From Chaenocephalus aceratus (Eukaryota; Chordata; Actinopteri; Perciformes; Channichthyidae), in NCBI GenBank assembly GCA_023974075.1, contig CM043808.1:21886824-21950823 (forward strand): a DNA stretch of 64,000 nucleotides, read 5' to 3'. The notes below the pieces were generated by a model, which was not told the DNA's origin, made no database searches, and saw only the letters and a list, made by a program, of their open reading frames with translations. Below, piece after piece: positions 1 through 13,358 of the stretch; position 1 is the first letter of the stretch; every line of letters starts with the position of its first letter. Made by a program: the position numbers and the translations under genes.

Positions 1-28
1 CACAAATGTATGGTTTGATATTTTAAAA

Positions 29-80
29 TAGGGCTGTAATTACAAATTATTTTCATAATCGTATAAAAAAACAAGGACAT
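29..80 (+). mobile_element. hAT-type MITE end fragment
   Basis: Starts TAGGGCTGTAATTACAAATT and continues TTTTCATAATCG, the terminal motif of a common fish hAT MITE family whose ends begin TAGGGCTG. Only one end is recognisable, and its other end and target duplication are not found. Confidence 0.4.
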
Positions 81-3000
81 TTCTTTCTTTTAGTCTAAAA
101 ACAGCATTTTCTGCCATGTTTTTCATGAAGCATAATTTCATCCATTGATGGATTATCAAAAGAAGTTACTTTTCTAACAGTGCCTTTGCTGGGACATATG
201 TATTAGCTGTACTGTAGGAGGGATTCATTTAACAATACATTTAGATGTTCATTGTAATGGAGAAACATGTCACCCAGTGCACATTGTGTATTTTCACACA
301 CAAAGACACAATAGGCTTTGGGTACACAGGCACAGAAGGATACATTTAAGGTTTCAGTCTTTTTGTGGGATCTTTTAACAAAAGTAAACAGAATATCGCC
401 AGACGTGTCTTAAAGTGTAGGTCATTCAAATCAGGTTATAAGCAAGCTGCAGTACAATGAGTGAACACATTCCGCAAACTGCCTTCACAAGCACATACTT
501 TCCCCAGTTATTGGCTTCAAAACAATCATTCAGATCCTATTTAGCGGCAGAAACACATTGCAGGTGGTTTGTGAGTTTACTTATTTGTGCTTATATGGTG
601 GTGAATAGACCCCTAACAAATAATCACCTCAGCATTAAAGTCAATACTAATCAATATCTGTTATGTGACTTGGATCCTGCAGGGCAGTGTCCCCTGCTCT
701 AGATGTTGCTTGTATGTGTGATTGTGCTGGTCTTTAAATAAAAACATGCTGGTTGATTCGGCTCAGTGTGGGGAGTGTGCAGAATATCCTCTGCCTGGGC
801 TGAGTGATGATGATTTTGTCCGTCCACTGCAGTGGTCAGGCCGCTCAGAGCGAGCATGGGAATAAATCCTAATGCACATTGATTAGGATCTGATTCAGCA
901 TGGCCCATTACTCCTGATGAGGCATTGGCCCAGGGGAGGCCTCTGCGCTCTAACACACACACGCAGCACATTCATATATCTGGGCTGACAACCTGAATAT
1001 CATTTACTCGGCAACGCTCCCTGACAGCTCTGTCTGCTGAGGCAGAAGGAGCGGCATTAGAATGTTGAATATTTTAACCTATCGTCCTCCAGTTTTCCAA
1101 ACACTGTAGAGCTTCGCTTTGCAATTTCGGCTGGAAGATTAGTTTTGGTGCAACTAACCTCTGACTTCCTAAAAGGTTTGCCGTTATCGCGTCTTGGCAA
1201 TATTTAAAGAAGCATTAAAGAGCACATTTGCAATCTAAAACGGCACTGAGAGCAGACCTCTGGCAAGGCTGCTTCCCTGGCTTTGATCCAGTTTAAACTG
1301 TAATGGGTTTTTCAGTCTGGCCCATAAACAATGGGGCCAGTAGATTCTTTCTGTAATTGCTTACAATTCCTCCTTGGCAGAGTCCAAAAGGATGAGGATT
1401 TGACTGTATTGATATTACTATGGTGAATGACAGGCAGATATAAAGGCAAAGAAACACATAATGCCAGCAGACGACCATCTGGCCAATAGGAAGCATCACA
1501 GAGTGACGGTGGAAATGCAGCAACGTACATGTGAAAATAGAGTGAACAAGGAGGGAGGTACACTGTGTTTGTATATGAGAGAAAATGAGAAACAGTGCAA
1601 GTGTGTGTGTGTGTGTGCATGCACGTGTTCATCACAGTTATTATAAATGCGGCTCATTTCAGAGCGCTGTGTGCCATCGTACATCTGAACGGAGAGAATT
1701 CCTGCGTTAGCCCTGCTGTGTGTGTAATGCAGCAGTTATAAATGTGTGTTCTGTCCGTACACATCCCTTCACACGCGCATGGGCCTTTCTGTGTGTGCAC
1801 CTGTGTGTCTCTGCATGTTTTTGTGCATGTTCAATGTGACAGACTCAGCAGAATTATGGCTGTGTAACACTGTAAATGACCCCCAGCAGGGAGGCCCGCA
1901 GACCACCCTGCTGCTGACAATAACACAAGCCCCTCACACAATACACACATTTCTGCTGCGGCTAATCTATAGGAGGTGGGTTGTACACACTGTACAGTAA
2001 TAATCCTTGTACATTTAAACAATGCAATATTTTATCTATAGCTATTATGATTTGATAACTGCAACAAAGTGAAGGACATCTCTGCTCAAACGTGTGTCAG
2101 GAAGAGTTAGTTCAACCACAACAACCCAACGCCAGCAGGGCAAACCATTTATTAAAGAGGATCCCATTCCAAAAATGTTTCAGTTCATTCCTCGATCAGC
2201 GAGCGTATGACTGAGGTGACTTGCTGTTAGTGAAATAATACTCCATGTCTGTTTCCCAAATTCATTCATGTTATAGTTTTGTTTCCTAAATGCAGATAGG
2301 TAGTAAATAACAGATAAAAGCATTTAACTGACGCTGGCTTAAAAGTATCTACCGTTTAATTTTACGTTTGGCTAAGAATAGACATACATCTGACTGAATG
2401 GATAAATACGCAGCTAAGCCCTATTTTTTACAGACTCTTCTATTTCATTGGTCACAACTGTCTGCATGTATGACGGTTTTCTTCATCATGACATTAAAGA
2501 GAAAACTAAAGTAAATGTTTTACTCTGTGAGCCAACCTTTTCCCCTTTGGTTGGAACTGCATGTACACGTTTATATGTTGCTGTTGACACTGAAATACAA
2601 TCCATCCTCAAATATGATGTGAACATAACATAATGCCGGTATTACATTTACAATCTCGATAATATATTCTGTAATCGAGCACATCGAGACTTGTCCGACT
2701 ATTGACTCCTAATGTTCTATCCCTACAGTAGAACTGGGATGCAGTCAGGCAGGTTAATACTGGAGGCTGGTTAGTTGTTAGGGTGGAGGTGGGGAGCTCA
2801 CTTGTCCACAGCAAACCAGAGGGAGAGTGGATAGAGGGAGGAGAGTGGTGGTGGGGGGGGGGTGTGAGTGAGGGAGGGCTGCAGGCTGCCAGCTGGGGAG
2901 CAGATGCTCTGGAGGACGAGGGGGAAAAACTCTTACCTCTGGGGCAGTGAGGAAGGGAGGAGGGGTTTCAGAGAGGACTCTTATAAGGCCATTGGGACAC

Positions 3001-4113
3001 ACAAGATAAGGCATTTCCAGCTGCAGAGTCCGACAGAGTTAGACCAGGATTCACAAAAGAGAACGTGAGGCAGAGAGGGGACAGAGATCCTAAAGCAGTA
3101 TTTTACAAACATTTTACTACACAATTTTAGGACATTAAACTGATCCAATGAAAAACGGTCAAAGCACACAGAGGTTTTATCATGTTTTCAAGGCAAGTCG
3201 GTGTTCTACGTCACGTTCCTGAGCTCCTCTTGCACCTGCAAAGACAAGCTAACAAACTAGCACTAGCTTGCAAACAGCTGCAAAGAGACAACTAGGTCTC
3301 ATTAGCACACGGGCTGAGAAGTGTCTGTCGTAAAGTGTGTAAATCTAGAAACTTTCTTAGCGAATAAGAAACCATTTGGCACATGGACATTTAGTAGTAT
3401 TTAGCAGATTGATGGAATCAATGCTTCTTCATACAAGTCCCTTGGAGCAAAGCATCCAAGATGTGCAGACCCTTCAGCATGTATCGTATGTGCAAAGACT
3501 TCCTACATCCTGTTTATACGTTTTTGATGCACCCACCTCTCTCCCTATTATTAGCTGGCCTGATAATGTATGATAGGTTTGAACTTTTTGCAATTTAAAT
3601 CAGGGTCAGTAACCTGCGACAATGTGGGCAAAACCCTTTTTACTGGCTCGTTATTTAATCAAGCAGTGTATTTAAGATGCAGCAGTGGAGGACTGATGGC
3701 ACACATGTTTTGGACAATATAACAAAAAAGGCAGAACATGATTTGCCTTTATATTATATTACAATGTAAATGCATTTCCAGCTGCCCATGGCTATAATGA
3801 GACAGGAGCAGGCAGGCGTAGCCGAAGGGGGCTTCTCCAGAGGGGGTCCAAATGCTAGGGACAAACTTTGATGTAGTGTAAACTCACACACTGATATCAA
3901 AGAGCAGCTGCAATGCTTTCTTTCTCTCTTGGCTCCTCAATCCCTGGGACTCTCTTCCCACTCCCTCCGTCTCCTTATGACGGGCTCAGCACAAAGTCTT
4001 CTAATCCACTGAGAGCGAGGCTAACACAGGAGCTAATGAGATTAGCACACTGTTGGCTTCTTTTCCCTTCTCTCTGCCCTGTACTGCTTTCCATCTATCA
4101 CTGCCTGCTAATC

Positions 4114-4114
<1 letters not shown>

Positions 4115-4181
<67 letters not shown>
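4115..4181 (+). repeat. (GT)n microsatellite
   Basis: About 33 uninterrupted GT units in wasf1 intron 4. Confidence 0.98.
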
Positions 4182-4184
<3 letters not shown>

Positions 4185-5161
4185 CGCAGTGTGTGTGAAT
4201 GTGATGTGACTTGGTAGGAAAATGGCGGGTGATTGAGTAAGATGAAATAGGGCATAAATAATTAGAATCCCCATGGAAAAGATCTTTATTCTGTGATACC
4301 ATCTAGAGTAATGTCACCTGAGCAAATGTATCTTATGAACTCAACCTATTTTAGCTGAATAATCTCTTGAATACTGTTAAAAAGAGGTGTTATTCAACGA
4401 TACACTTGTACTGTTAAATCTGTACATCAGTCTTTTATGAATGCCCTTTGCTCAGTCATTCAATCGGCTGTACGACACGCTGGGATATAATATTTGATTT
4501 GTTGTCTTTCCTCTGTGCTGTAAGAAGAAACTTTGACCTGAACCGCTTCCCCCTGCACGCCAGCAGAAATCAATTACTAGCTGGAATGCAACCAAACATT
4601 ATTTTTGTTTTGCTTCAGTGAAGACAAGCTCCCTATCTCGGTTTGCTAAAACATGTCAAGTCAAGAGCTTTTTATTTTAATTGTCCTTTTGTTATTTATC
4701 TTCAACAGTAGAAACCCTGGATGACCTGTATCTTGTCTACAGTCTGAGTCTTTCCTTTCCTTTTTTTGTACTTTGTAAATGTGACAGCAGGTCATGTGAT
4801 GGGCGATTTTAAACTTTAGAGGATGATTTGTAGGGAGATACAGACACAGACATTTAGGAGAAGAGCAAAAGCGACGTGGAACAAAATGGGTTGGCACCCA
4901 ATCTCAGATAGTGCCTGACAGGCGGCGTGACATTTGTCTGTGTGAATCCCTGCCTCTGAGTTAGCGATCGCTATTTATACAAAAATAGGAAATAAGTGGC
5001 AGAGAAGGAGTTTGACTCTATCTGTACAAAGAATATCCATGATAAACCTGAACATCTCACACACACTTTATGAACAGCGCGACAGAGAACACGAGGTGAT
5101 GTGGCAGAATTACTCTTGTGACAAAGTGAAAATCTATCAAAGATTAACACATTCAATTCCA

Positions 5162-5163
<2 letters not shown>

Positions 5164-5198
<35 letters not shown>
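5164..5198 (+). repeat. (TG)n microsatellite
   Basis: About 17 TG units in wasf1 intron 4. Confidence 0.97.
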
Positions 5199-5202
<4 letters not shown>

Positions 5203-6075
5203 ATAACTTTTTATTTGATATCCCTCACTCTTTCAATCGCTGATTCTGCATGCTTTTCCATAAGAGCACACATGTCCTCTCCACACTGTATCTGTACTCT
5301 TCAGACCATTTATCCACCACGACGGTTACACAAACTTACAAATATGTGTTCGTAGTTCCTCTAACCCATCCTGCTCCCCCTGTGAATGTCCTCTGGGCCT
5401 TTCCATGGGGTCTGTCTATCTGCCAGTGTGGTGAAGAGGGACATGAACACAGCTTTACAAGCTGAGGCCACCCGGGGCTTTAATTAGAATGAAATCATCT
5501 GAATTAGCTTCGGCTCCAAGCGGTCATATCGACCTAACCCTGTGAAGAAAATAAGGTCTTGCTGCTTTGCAATTGCATTTTACAGCTCTGTGTTTGTTTA
5601 TTAACCTGTCAATATTGTGATGACGCAACACCAGGAAAACAACTGAAAGTAAATATGCTTCATTTTACACACTCCCAACTAATTATTGGATACATTCGCC
5701 CTGTGTCCTCTCATCTCCACAATCATTAAAAACCTCATAACCAAATGATATCTTCTTCATTCAGGAAAACCACTCTCCTTATTCTTCATTGGAACGGCTG
5801 TAATAAGCTTTGATTGACGGTGAGGGGGCAAAATGTGGAGCACGCCCTGCTTCCCACGCGAGGACATGCAAGCTGGTGCTGATTAGAGCTCCTGATGCCG
5901 GGGGTGGGAAACCCCTGAGTTCTGAGAAGTGGGGTCACAGCTTTGCATTTCATGTGGGAGAGGGGCTCCTTATAGATGCGCAAGAGCTCTTTTTATTTGT
6001 ATTTGTGTGTGTCTGTGTGCATAAAAAAAAACTAACGCTAGATTAAATGTGTGTGTACAGAGGTTCTACATAAGG

Positions 6076-6076
<1 letters not shown>

Positions 6077-6127
<51 letters not shown>

Positions 6128-6132
6128 GTGTG
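6077..6132 (+). repeat. (TG)n microsatellite, one C interruption
   Basis: About 28 units with a single tgcg interruption near the right end, about 420 bp past the exon 4 donor on the transcript side. Confidence 0.97.
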
Positions 6133-6553
6133 GTAGAGAGATGGCACAGTGCAGGGGAAAGTGAACGGCAGATGCTCCCGTTAATTAGATGTAATGATGA
6201 CACAAGTAATAACTAACTAAAAACTGATAACTAAGAGGGCTGACTGGAGGAACAACGGATGAATCTATGAGCGGTGGCTAATTAACGCATGAGACTACAT
6301 GGTCTGAAGCCAGGCCTATCAGTGAATCACCCCATCAGTGTATTCAAGCAGGACACATCGTATCTTAGGAGCCTCTCGTTTGCTCTCACTTCATGTCTTT
6401 CTACTCGCTAACCTTCCGCCTGCTTCTCATCACAGACACCTCGATCTGTTGCAGCCACTAAAGAACCAGCACAGTCCTCAACTGTTTGATGAAGAGAAAG
6501 TACAAAGTGCTGTGTTCTTCCAGGTCCCTGTGTTTGTGATTGTTCAGACGTAC

Positions 6554-6671
6554 CTTCTGTTTCCGCTTCTCCTTCCTCTTGTCCTCTGTGTCCTGCAGCA
6601 TCTTCTCTCTCCACAGGTCAAAGAAGTAGGACGGATTGGTGTAAAACTTCAGACCCTCCTTCCCATCGTCC
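6554..6671 (-). CDS. wasf1: WAVE1 (WASF1), coding exon 4 (last in window)
   Basis: Residues 141-180, 118 nt, between a catctgcag acceptor and a gtacgt donor, ending in phase 0. It encodes [20 protein letters not shown], then [19 protein letters not shown]. Tyr151 (KFYTNP) matches the Abl-family phosphorylation site described for WAVE proteins, and the KRKEKRKQK tail begins the basic, lipid-binding region. The WREK arginine is lysine in mammalian WASF1, a conservative change. The next exon (basic region onward), the proline-rich region and the C-terminal VCA module that binds actin and Arp2/3 are not seen in positions 1-6553, so the gene is cut by the window edge. Confidence 0.97.
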
Positions 6672-6882
6672 CTGCAGATGGACAAAAGAAACCGATATCT
6701 CGTTACAAAACAGCTAATCAAGAAAAATGATCGGCACATCAATTGATAATGGAATTATTGTTAGCCGCAGGATACCATACACATCTTTTATTCAGTTTTG
6801 TTTATTTTCCACTAAAAAAATCTACAAGACTTTTGCATTTGATAAAGCAATAAAGCTTTTTTAATTGACTGCAAATCAATTG

Positions 6883-7138
6883 CAGGGCTGCAACTTACCA
6901 ATAATGTCATTGTTGATGTATTTGACTAATAAGTAAATAATTCACTAAAGAAATTGTGGGAAATGGCCCTCACAATTTCCCAGAGTTCAATAAGGGAAGT
7001 TCGGATGTCTTGTGTTGTTGGACAAACAGTACAACATCCCCAAATAGCCCAAAAGGCTAATTAAAGCAGCAAATTACTACGCTTGAAAATTGGCAGAAAG
7101 AATAATTGATGATCATTGTCGTTGCTGTTTCAGCTCTA
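6883..7138 (+). mobile_element. Old hAT-type MITE
   Basis: Begins CAGGGCTGCAACTTACCAAT and ends TTGCTGTTTCAGCTCTA, the two ends of the fish hAT MITE family normally starting TAGGGCTGCAAC and ending GTTGCAGCTCTA. The length is about 256 bp. I see no clear 8-bp target duplication, which fits an old, diverged insertion in wasf1 intron 3. Confidence 0.6.
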
Positions 7139-7512
7139 CTGAAAGCTCTCTTTCCTCTAATATTGCAGGCGGCAGGCACTACAGCGGTTGGACGTTCCTG
7201 AAAAATAGAAAGTGAGGGAAATGTTTGATAATAATTTCTCTTCTCCTGTGTCCTGCCCTTGCCTGTCGCCGTCTGCTTTCCTTCCAGAGATCATATTTGT
7301 TTACCATTTCCCATGAATAATAGCTTATGTCCTGCTCTATCATTCATTCCCTCTCAACTGTGCCGCACTCTTTGTCTTCTTCACTCGCATTACAGAAGCC
7401 TTTGTGGTTGGCGCTCACTGGGGAGAACAGTGCCATGATGATTGGGAGGGAAACAGAAAAAGGCTTCTGACAGACACAGGTAGTTATCACATCAAAAGGT
7501 CCCTCTTGACTA

Positions 7513-7634
<122 letters not shown>

Positions 7635-8499
7635 TTCATATCATTACAGGGATAAGCCTCCTAAATGGCCCTGCTGGTGTCTTTCCACTTCTTTTTTGAT
7701 GCTTTCAAAAGTTATATTTTTAAAATATATTTATTTAAACTATGAAATAAGGTGTACACCTTTGAAAGAGGGCAACCTTGGGAACAACAGCAATTACAAA
7801 AAAACTAAAATGTCCATTTCTTGCATTGTAAATTCAACTCTACATGATTGGTAGCTGCATCAATGACTATAGCTCTTTAAAAACTAGAGAATACTCCTCC
7901 ACGAGGAAGGACTTTTTAGGCACCCAGACCTAACGTACTTGCTAACTATATGATTATAGATATTTATGCAGGAGCTATATACTGTGTCCTCCGGTCAAAG
8001 CACAGGTACAGTTCTAAAGAGGTTCTTAGTCTCCTGGGAAATATCTTCCAGAGGAAACACCTTGAGAGCAGCAAAGAGAAAATGACTATTTCTGGCACCC
8101 TACATGTGGGCTAATTAACATCAATACCAGGTGTTTTCCTCCAAAACAACAATATTATTGATCTAACCTTAGTGTTATTTTCTACTTCAACTTGTATTGT
8201 AAACCAACATAGTCATTCTATTTCTTCTGATTGTTAATCCGTACTGTACTAAAGGGCACATAAAAGGGTACTTCATGTCTCCTTTGACACTTAACAGAAA
8301 TAATGGGTGTATCCAGCCGTGCGAAGGTCCAATCACCCAGCGACGGCAACGCTAAGGGAGTGAATTATTTGATGATGACTCCGATCAGAGCCAGGATAGA
8401 GAACATGAGAGGGAAAAGCTTCAAAAGGCAAGAGTGTAAATGGTAATCAAATGCAACACAACAAAGGGAAGAAAATACAATCCAATACAGGATAACAAA

Positions 8500-8646
<147 letters not shown>

Positions 8647-8819
8647 TTGTTTATGTAAATCATTATGCATGCTATTCCTGCTGTGGGTTTTTGAGCCGTG
8701 TGTTTTGTGTTTGTTTTTTCTTGTGTGTACTGTATGGGAGAGGGAGAGATAGAAGCAGCTGTGTTCAGGGGTATCTGAGAAATAACAGCCTGGGGAGGCG
8801 TCCCATAGAGACTCCTGGT

Positions 8820-8990
8820 GTGATGTGTGGAGGAGAGAGGAGGGGAGGATAGAGAGGAGATGAGAAGAGAGGAGCATAGAGAGGACGGGAGGATAGAGAG
8901 GAGGGGAGGATAGAGAGGAGACGAGAAGAGAGGAGGATAGAGACGAGAAGAGAGGAGGATATAGGGGATAGGAGAGGAAAGGAAGTGAAA
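8820..8990 (+). repeat. Purine-only minisatellite
   Basis: Degenerate tandem units built from gaggatagagaggagacgag and similar purine-rich words. It lies 170 bp beyond the GA tract and may derive from expansion of the same purine strand. Confidence 0.8.
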
Positions 8991-10534
8991 ACTCAAAGGG
9001 TGGTTCCCCTGGTACAGGAAGTAAACATCTCCTATAATATTGTAACCTTTTTTTATCCTGTGATGGCTTCCTGTCCTTGCATTTCTGTCAACTTTACCCT
9101 ATTTAATATCAAATATAGCTGAACAAATAAGATGGTTGATCAAGGGACAAGATAACGCTAATAGCTAAGTATTGCTTCTGAAATGTGAGGATCTTTCAAG
9201 GCTTATGGCATTGTATGGCTAAAAGGTTAACAGATCAATCAAGTAAATGATTGTCAGGTTAAATGAAGTAATAGTTAGAGTCAGCCTTTAATATTGATAG
9301 ACTCTGTCCTTTATAATAGGAACTTAATCCACTCTACTAGACAGTGTGCTCAGGGGCACTCTATCAATTGTTTTTCAAGGAGAGGTGAAAGCAGTTCCAT
9401 CCAGCCTGGGAACTGACCTCAAGGCTTTAATAGTGCATGTTATTATGTGTGGTTCAAATATCACCATTAATCCTTGTCTGAATAAAACAGACGTGTAGCC
9501 TTCGGCCAGCGCGAAACAAGACATTTAAAGTAAGATTGGAAAAATAAAGTCACTCATGCCTTTAGCTTGGCTCGCACATTAAATAACACCGCCACGACTC
9601 ATTCAAATACCACAGGCTTCACCTGCCTCAATACAGTGCAAATGATGTATGTGTCTACACACACAAAGTTAAGAGATTAAAATAGATTAAAAGTGTTCGG
9701 CCTGTAACCTTCTCCAACTGGTTTGGTCAAGTGCACAGTAATAGGTCATATAAAATGCTTCAGGAGAGAAAAATGGAGTGAGAGGGGAGAGAAAAAAGAA
9801 GTGAGAAAGCAGCAGGGTGAGAGGGCTGTGAAAAAAAGGGCAGAGCGCTGGCCAGAGGAGGTTTTTATGGATTATTCATCTTCAGAAGGCTCTTTCTATC
9901 GCTCTGCTCAACACTCAAGAGCCGAGAGAGATGTCTGGTGTAAAAAATCACAAGCAGATAAAAATATCCCCACCAACCAAGGTGCAAAAGAAGATATTTC
10001 AATACATGCAGAGTAAAACTGTGTATCCATTTGTGGTTAGGGCAACCAAGATAATGGTGTCTTCTGTTTTCTTATATGTTGTGCATCATTGTGAGCAATA
10101 CAAGTAATACAAGGTTTAATAGTGGCTGGGAGAAGTATTATAGAAAGAAGAGGACACATACCGGCCAATGTTCAAAACCATTTCAGTGATTCTTTTAGCT
10201 ATTGATAAAATACAAATGACATTTCCCCAATCTCTACACAGAGGAGAATGAAAACCGACACATGTATGATATACTGTAGTTAGTGCCATGCTGGGCTCAG
10301 AAAAAAGGGCGGCAATTAAACCTTCCAGTTAAAGGTGATGTCAGGTTTTTCTTAAAGAACGGAACAGCTGACCTCCTCCTTCTCCCTCATTGTAGGGAGT
10401 TCATGATTTCCTTTTGAAAAATCTGGTTTAAAAAGAAAATTATCATTAGCTTTAAGCCTAAATGTGACTCTTCTAGTAACCGTCATGCCCATAAAAGCCC
10501 TTTCTAAAGTGAGTAAAATAGGTTGCACTCTGAC

Positions 10535-10688
10535 CTGTAGGACGAGAGGATGTTGAGGGGGGGCGGCTCCTCGCAGGTCTGGTAGGACTCCTGCAGTGGG
10601 ACGGGCAGCGACTTGCGGTCAAACAGCTGCTGGTCCTGGATGGTTGAACTCCTGAAAGCCTTCCTCATGGTGATGTCCTGAAGAGACA
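10535..10688 (-). CDS. wasf1: WAVE1 (WASF1), coding exon 3
   Basis: Residues 90-141, 154 nt, after a pyrimidine-rich CCCCCGCAG acceptor and before a gtcaga donor. The join makes L90 then [38 protein letters not shown] and [35 protein letters not shown] sequence is diagnostic of WASF1. Tyr125 (in LQESY) matches the position of a regulatory tyrosine known in the WAVE family. This segment forms the meander that wraps the CYFIP/NAP1 face of the complex in known WAVE1 structures. The exon is separated from exon 2 by 15,298 bp filled with repeats. The Arg141 codon is split AG|G with exon 4. Confidence 0.97.
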
Positions 10689-12069
10689 CTGCGGGGGGGA
10701 AGGAGGGATGGAGAATAAGGAAAAAGAGGAGGGAGGGATGGGAGATTATGAAATCAGGCTCTTTAAGAAACATGTGATACACATATTTGCAAACCAAGTC
10801 TCTCTCATGTCTCTAGTGAACACAATATATAAGCATTAATATAATAAGCATTTTGCTCCACCCATTATTACCATCATGAACAATGACGTCATCACTTAAA
10901 CAATCACAAACATAAATCTTTCCTGATGGATCTGTTAATGTTAAGGATATTTTGCTCAAGTTCACATTTAAAATCCCTCAGTGGACTATGTCAACCATCT
11001 AGCTCTCTATCTAATTGTTTAACCCTTAAATCATGTTTTAGCTATTGCAACCCTTTTGCTTTTACTTCTAGGACTAGTTTAAATGTGTCTGCTAGCTTTA
11101 TATAAGTTCTCACTCTTACGTATGGTTTTCAAGTGTTATATCTGAAACTAGTCTGTGGTTTTCTTTGAATTTAGATAGTCTTTCAAGTATGTTGAATCCC
11201 TTACAATTACAGAAGTACCCCTGGTTACGATCCCTGATATAAGAAATCCTCTTTTTTGGTCAGGGATAACACAGGTGCTAACGCTACATTGCTGTCCTAA
11301 TTAGCTAATTAAAGTCACCCCAAAAGCGAACCCACACATGATGGATAAGCTAAACTAAACTGGGCTGCCCGAATGTCGTCTATCAGGGGATTTGGAGATG
11401 ATTGCCCTTCTTTCATAGAAGGACAACTGACTCATTTCAACGGGCAAAAGAATAACAGAGTGATAACAATGTTGCACAGCTGAAGCTTTCAGAAAAACAT
11501 GTTGGAGAAATCGCTGAGGGCAAGAGGAAAGGAAAAACAACCACGCTTATGCTAACCCTTAATCTGGTCGGGACAAGTAGAATACAGCAAGTCTTGGAAA
11601 GAAATCCGGAGCGTTGCAACCATATCTGAATTATACATGAGGGAATGACAAATGGGTACACTTTACCTGGAGGAACACTGAAAAAGTCACGTAGCATATG
11701 GAAATAATATGGTAACTGTACCACACTGTGACGGAGCGGATCACAGAGTGACTGACTCCGCCACTGACACACACCAAACATTTCCTACTCTCTTCCGATG
11801 GTCGTGCGTCCGCCGTCTCCCCAGCAAAGGGAATGTGGAAAAGACGGAGGCGCATCACTTCCGTGTTTTAAATAGGGTGTCATGAACCATGCAATTTATT
11901 ATTTATTTTGCGTTTGTTCTGTTAAACCCCGAGCCTGTTTTTCAGGTTTCAGGCTCGAAAATGACATTCCCAGAACAAAAGACCTTCTAAAAGAGTTAAA
12001 TTAATAATCTTTTTTCTCAAAGTAATGATAAACCTGTGAGTTGGATGTAGAAAAGTCAGATTCAATATA

Positions 12070-12720
12070 CCGTAATTTTCGGACTATAAGCCGCGCCTTT
12101 TTCCCCATTTTTCGACCCTGCGGCTTATATAACGGTGCAGCTAATCTATGGATTTTTACAGCTAACGGCCACTAGGGGACCTCCTAAATCTATGGATTTT
12201 ACAGGTTACAGTCCACCACCTTTAACTCTATGGGCTCTATGGCCGGTCCGCGCCCCCCACCTTTAAGCGGCGGGCTCCAGCAGGAAAAGCTGGAAGCCGG
12301 AAAAGAGTGAGACAGGTAGCGCGTAAAAAGTGGAACCGAGAGTGGTACGAGAGACAGAACGAGAGCAAGACAGACAGACATTACGAGAGCGAGACAGTTT
12401 GTGCAAAGGAAGTTTTCATGCACAAACCCTCCGTTCAGTGGGAGGCGTGGATGACTAGCGGCGATAAATCATTCACCAAAACTGGTCGCATGTGAAAAGC
12501 AACTTTCGCTCAAGTTTGCGAGTGGATCCTGGCAGCGTGGAGGAGTGTCAAAACATCCACGATCACCAACGGGTTCCGAAAGGCTGGACTGCTTACATAT
12601 GGTAATTAAACATTAAAACATATGCGGCTTATAGTCCAGTGCGGCTTATATATGAACACATCATTCAATTTAGCTGCTGCGGCTTATATTCAGGTGCGCC
12701 TTATAGTCCGAAAATTACGG
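12070..12720 (+). mobile_element. pogo/Tigger-like DNA transposon, internally deleted
   Basis: 651 bp flanked by TA on both sides (12068-12069 and 12721-12722), the target used by Tc1/mariner-pogo elements. Terminal inverted repeats start CCGTAATTTTCGGACTATAA and match for 21 bp. Subterminal copies of GCGGCTTATA recur near both ends (12120, 12625, 12645, 12680). The interior retains the C-terminal end of a DDE transposase, so this is a shortened copy of an autonomous family. Superfamily assignment rests on the TA target and the transposase remnant. Confidence 0.8.
12307..12609 (+). pseudogene. pogo-like transposase C-terminal remnant with in-frame stop
   Basis: The frame reads EAWMTSGDKSFTKTGRM, then TGA at 12493-12495, then KATFAQVCEWILAAW and ITNGFRKAGLLTYGN up to TAA at 12607-12609. 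Motifs of the form W[MI]xxGxxSFTxTGRxRRAxxAxVCEW and FRKAGL are typical of the C-terminal end of pogo/Tigger DDE transposases (DDE_1 type). The TGA replaces the first arginine of the expected RRA and looks like a CGA-to-TGA change at a methylated CpG. The N-terminal DNA-binding and catalytic DDE parts are gone. It cannot be active. Confidence 0.75.
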
Positions 12721-12722
12721 TA

Positions 12723-13358
12723 TATGTTTTTTATTTTAAAGAAAATTCAGATTGAACATGGTAAAAAAACTGTAAATTATAGTGTCCGTCCAAAAAATAT
12801 TTTGTAGCCTACTTATAGTGAAAACTAACCTTGGATGATGGGTTAGTAGACTAAAAGCTTTAGGAATCCAAAGTACAACATATAATAAGTACTCTGTATC
12901 AAGATTGATGCAAAACAAGTGATATTTGACATTTTTAGACAGATTTAGCAAACAAAAACCTCTTCTGGGGCCATTTGGGTGGATTTTCCATATCTCTGGC
13001 CCCCCTTGCTGGATTTTGACATGTGACATTTTATACAGAGACGTTAAAAACCTATGGATTAACCGATTCAGCAGCGTTTTTTCTCGTTTTAATGCCATTG
13101 AACATGTATTTTGAACCTCAGCTTTAATCGGATATCTTGTATGTGCAGCTACGATAAGTAATAAGGGTACTTTTATCTTGAGTTCTGTGCCAATGTCCGT
13201 TAGCATTTTTCGCTAAGGGGTCATTTAGATGCTTCTTATGAGACTTGTGTTTTGTTTTGGTAAAAATGGTTTGTATCGTCAGTTAGCTGAGATTATTCCC
13301 GTTAATCTGGTATAACACATTAATAGGTTCTTAAATATTAAGATCCCCTGAGACACAG
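12723..13358. other. Unclassified stretch between two elements
   Basis: An open frame of 156 codons (12736-13206, minus) has low-complexity, unfamiliar sequence and no domain I recognise. Lying between two insertions, it may be part of an older repeat, but I see no terminal repeats. Confidence 0.4.

Larger units (their letters stand above)
1..6553 (-). other. wasf1 intron 4, incomplete, no exon seen
   Basis: This stretch lies downstream of the last visible wasf1 donor and reads as intron. I looked for the next WASF1 exon (basic region, RREW-like motif) on the minus strand and found none that keeps frame and splice sites. The content is AT-rich unique DNA with a G-rich patch near 2820-2960, (GT)n tracts at 4115, 5164 and 6077, and a small TAGGGCTG-type hAT fragment at 29-80. 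No RNA gene is evident. Confidence 0.6.

Noticed and set aside
3930..3990. Possible WASF1 exon 5 on the minus strand (RRRREWEESPRD)
   Set aside because: Only the REW word matches the expected RRREWQKL; the frame stops immediately after, no acceptor or donor fits, and flanking residues are unlike WASF1.
12736..13206. 156-codon minus-strand frame as a gene
   Set aside because: No domain, no splice context, lies between two transposon pieces; more likely chance or repeat-derived.
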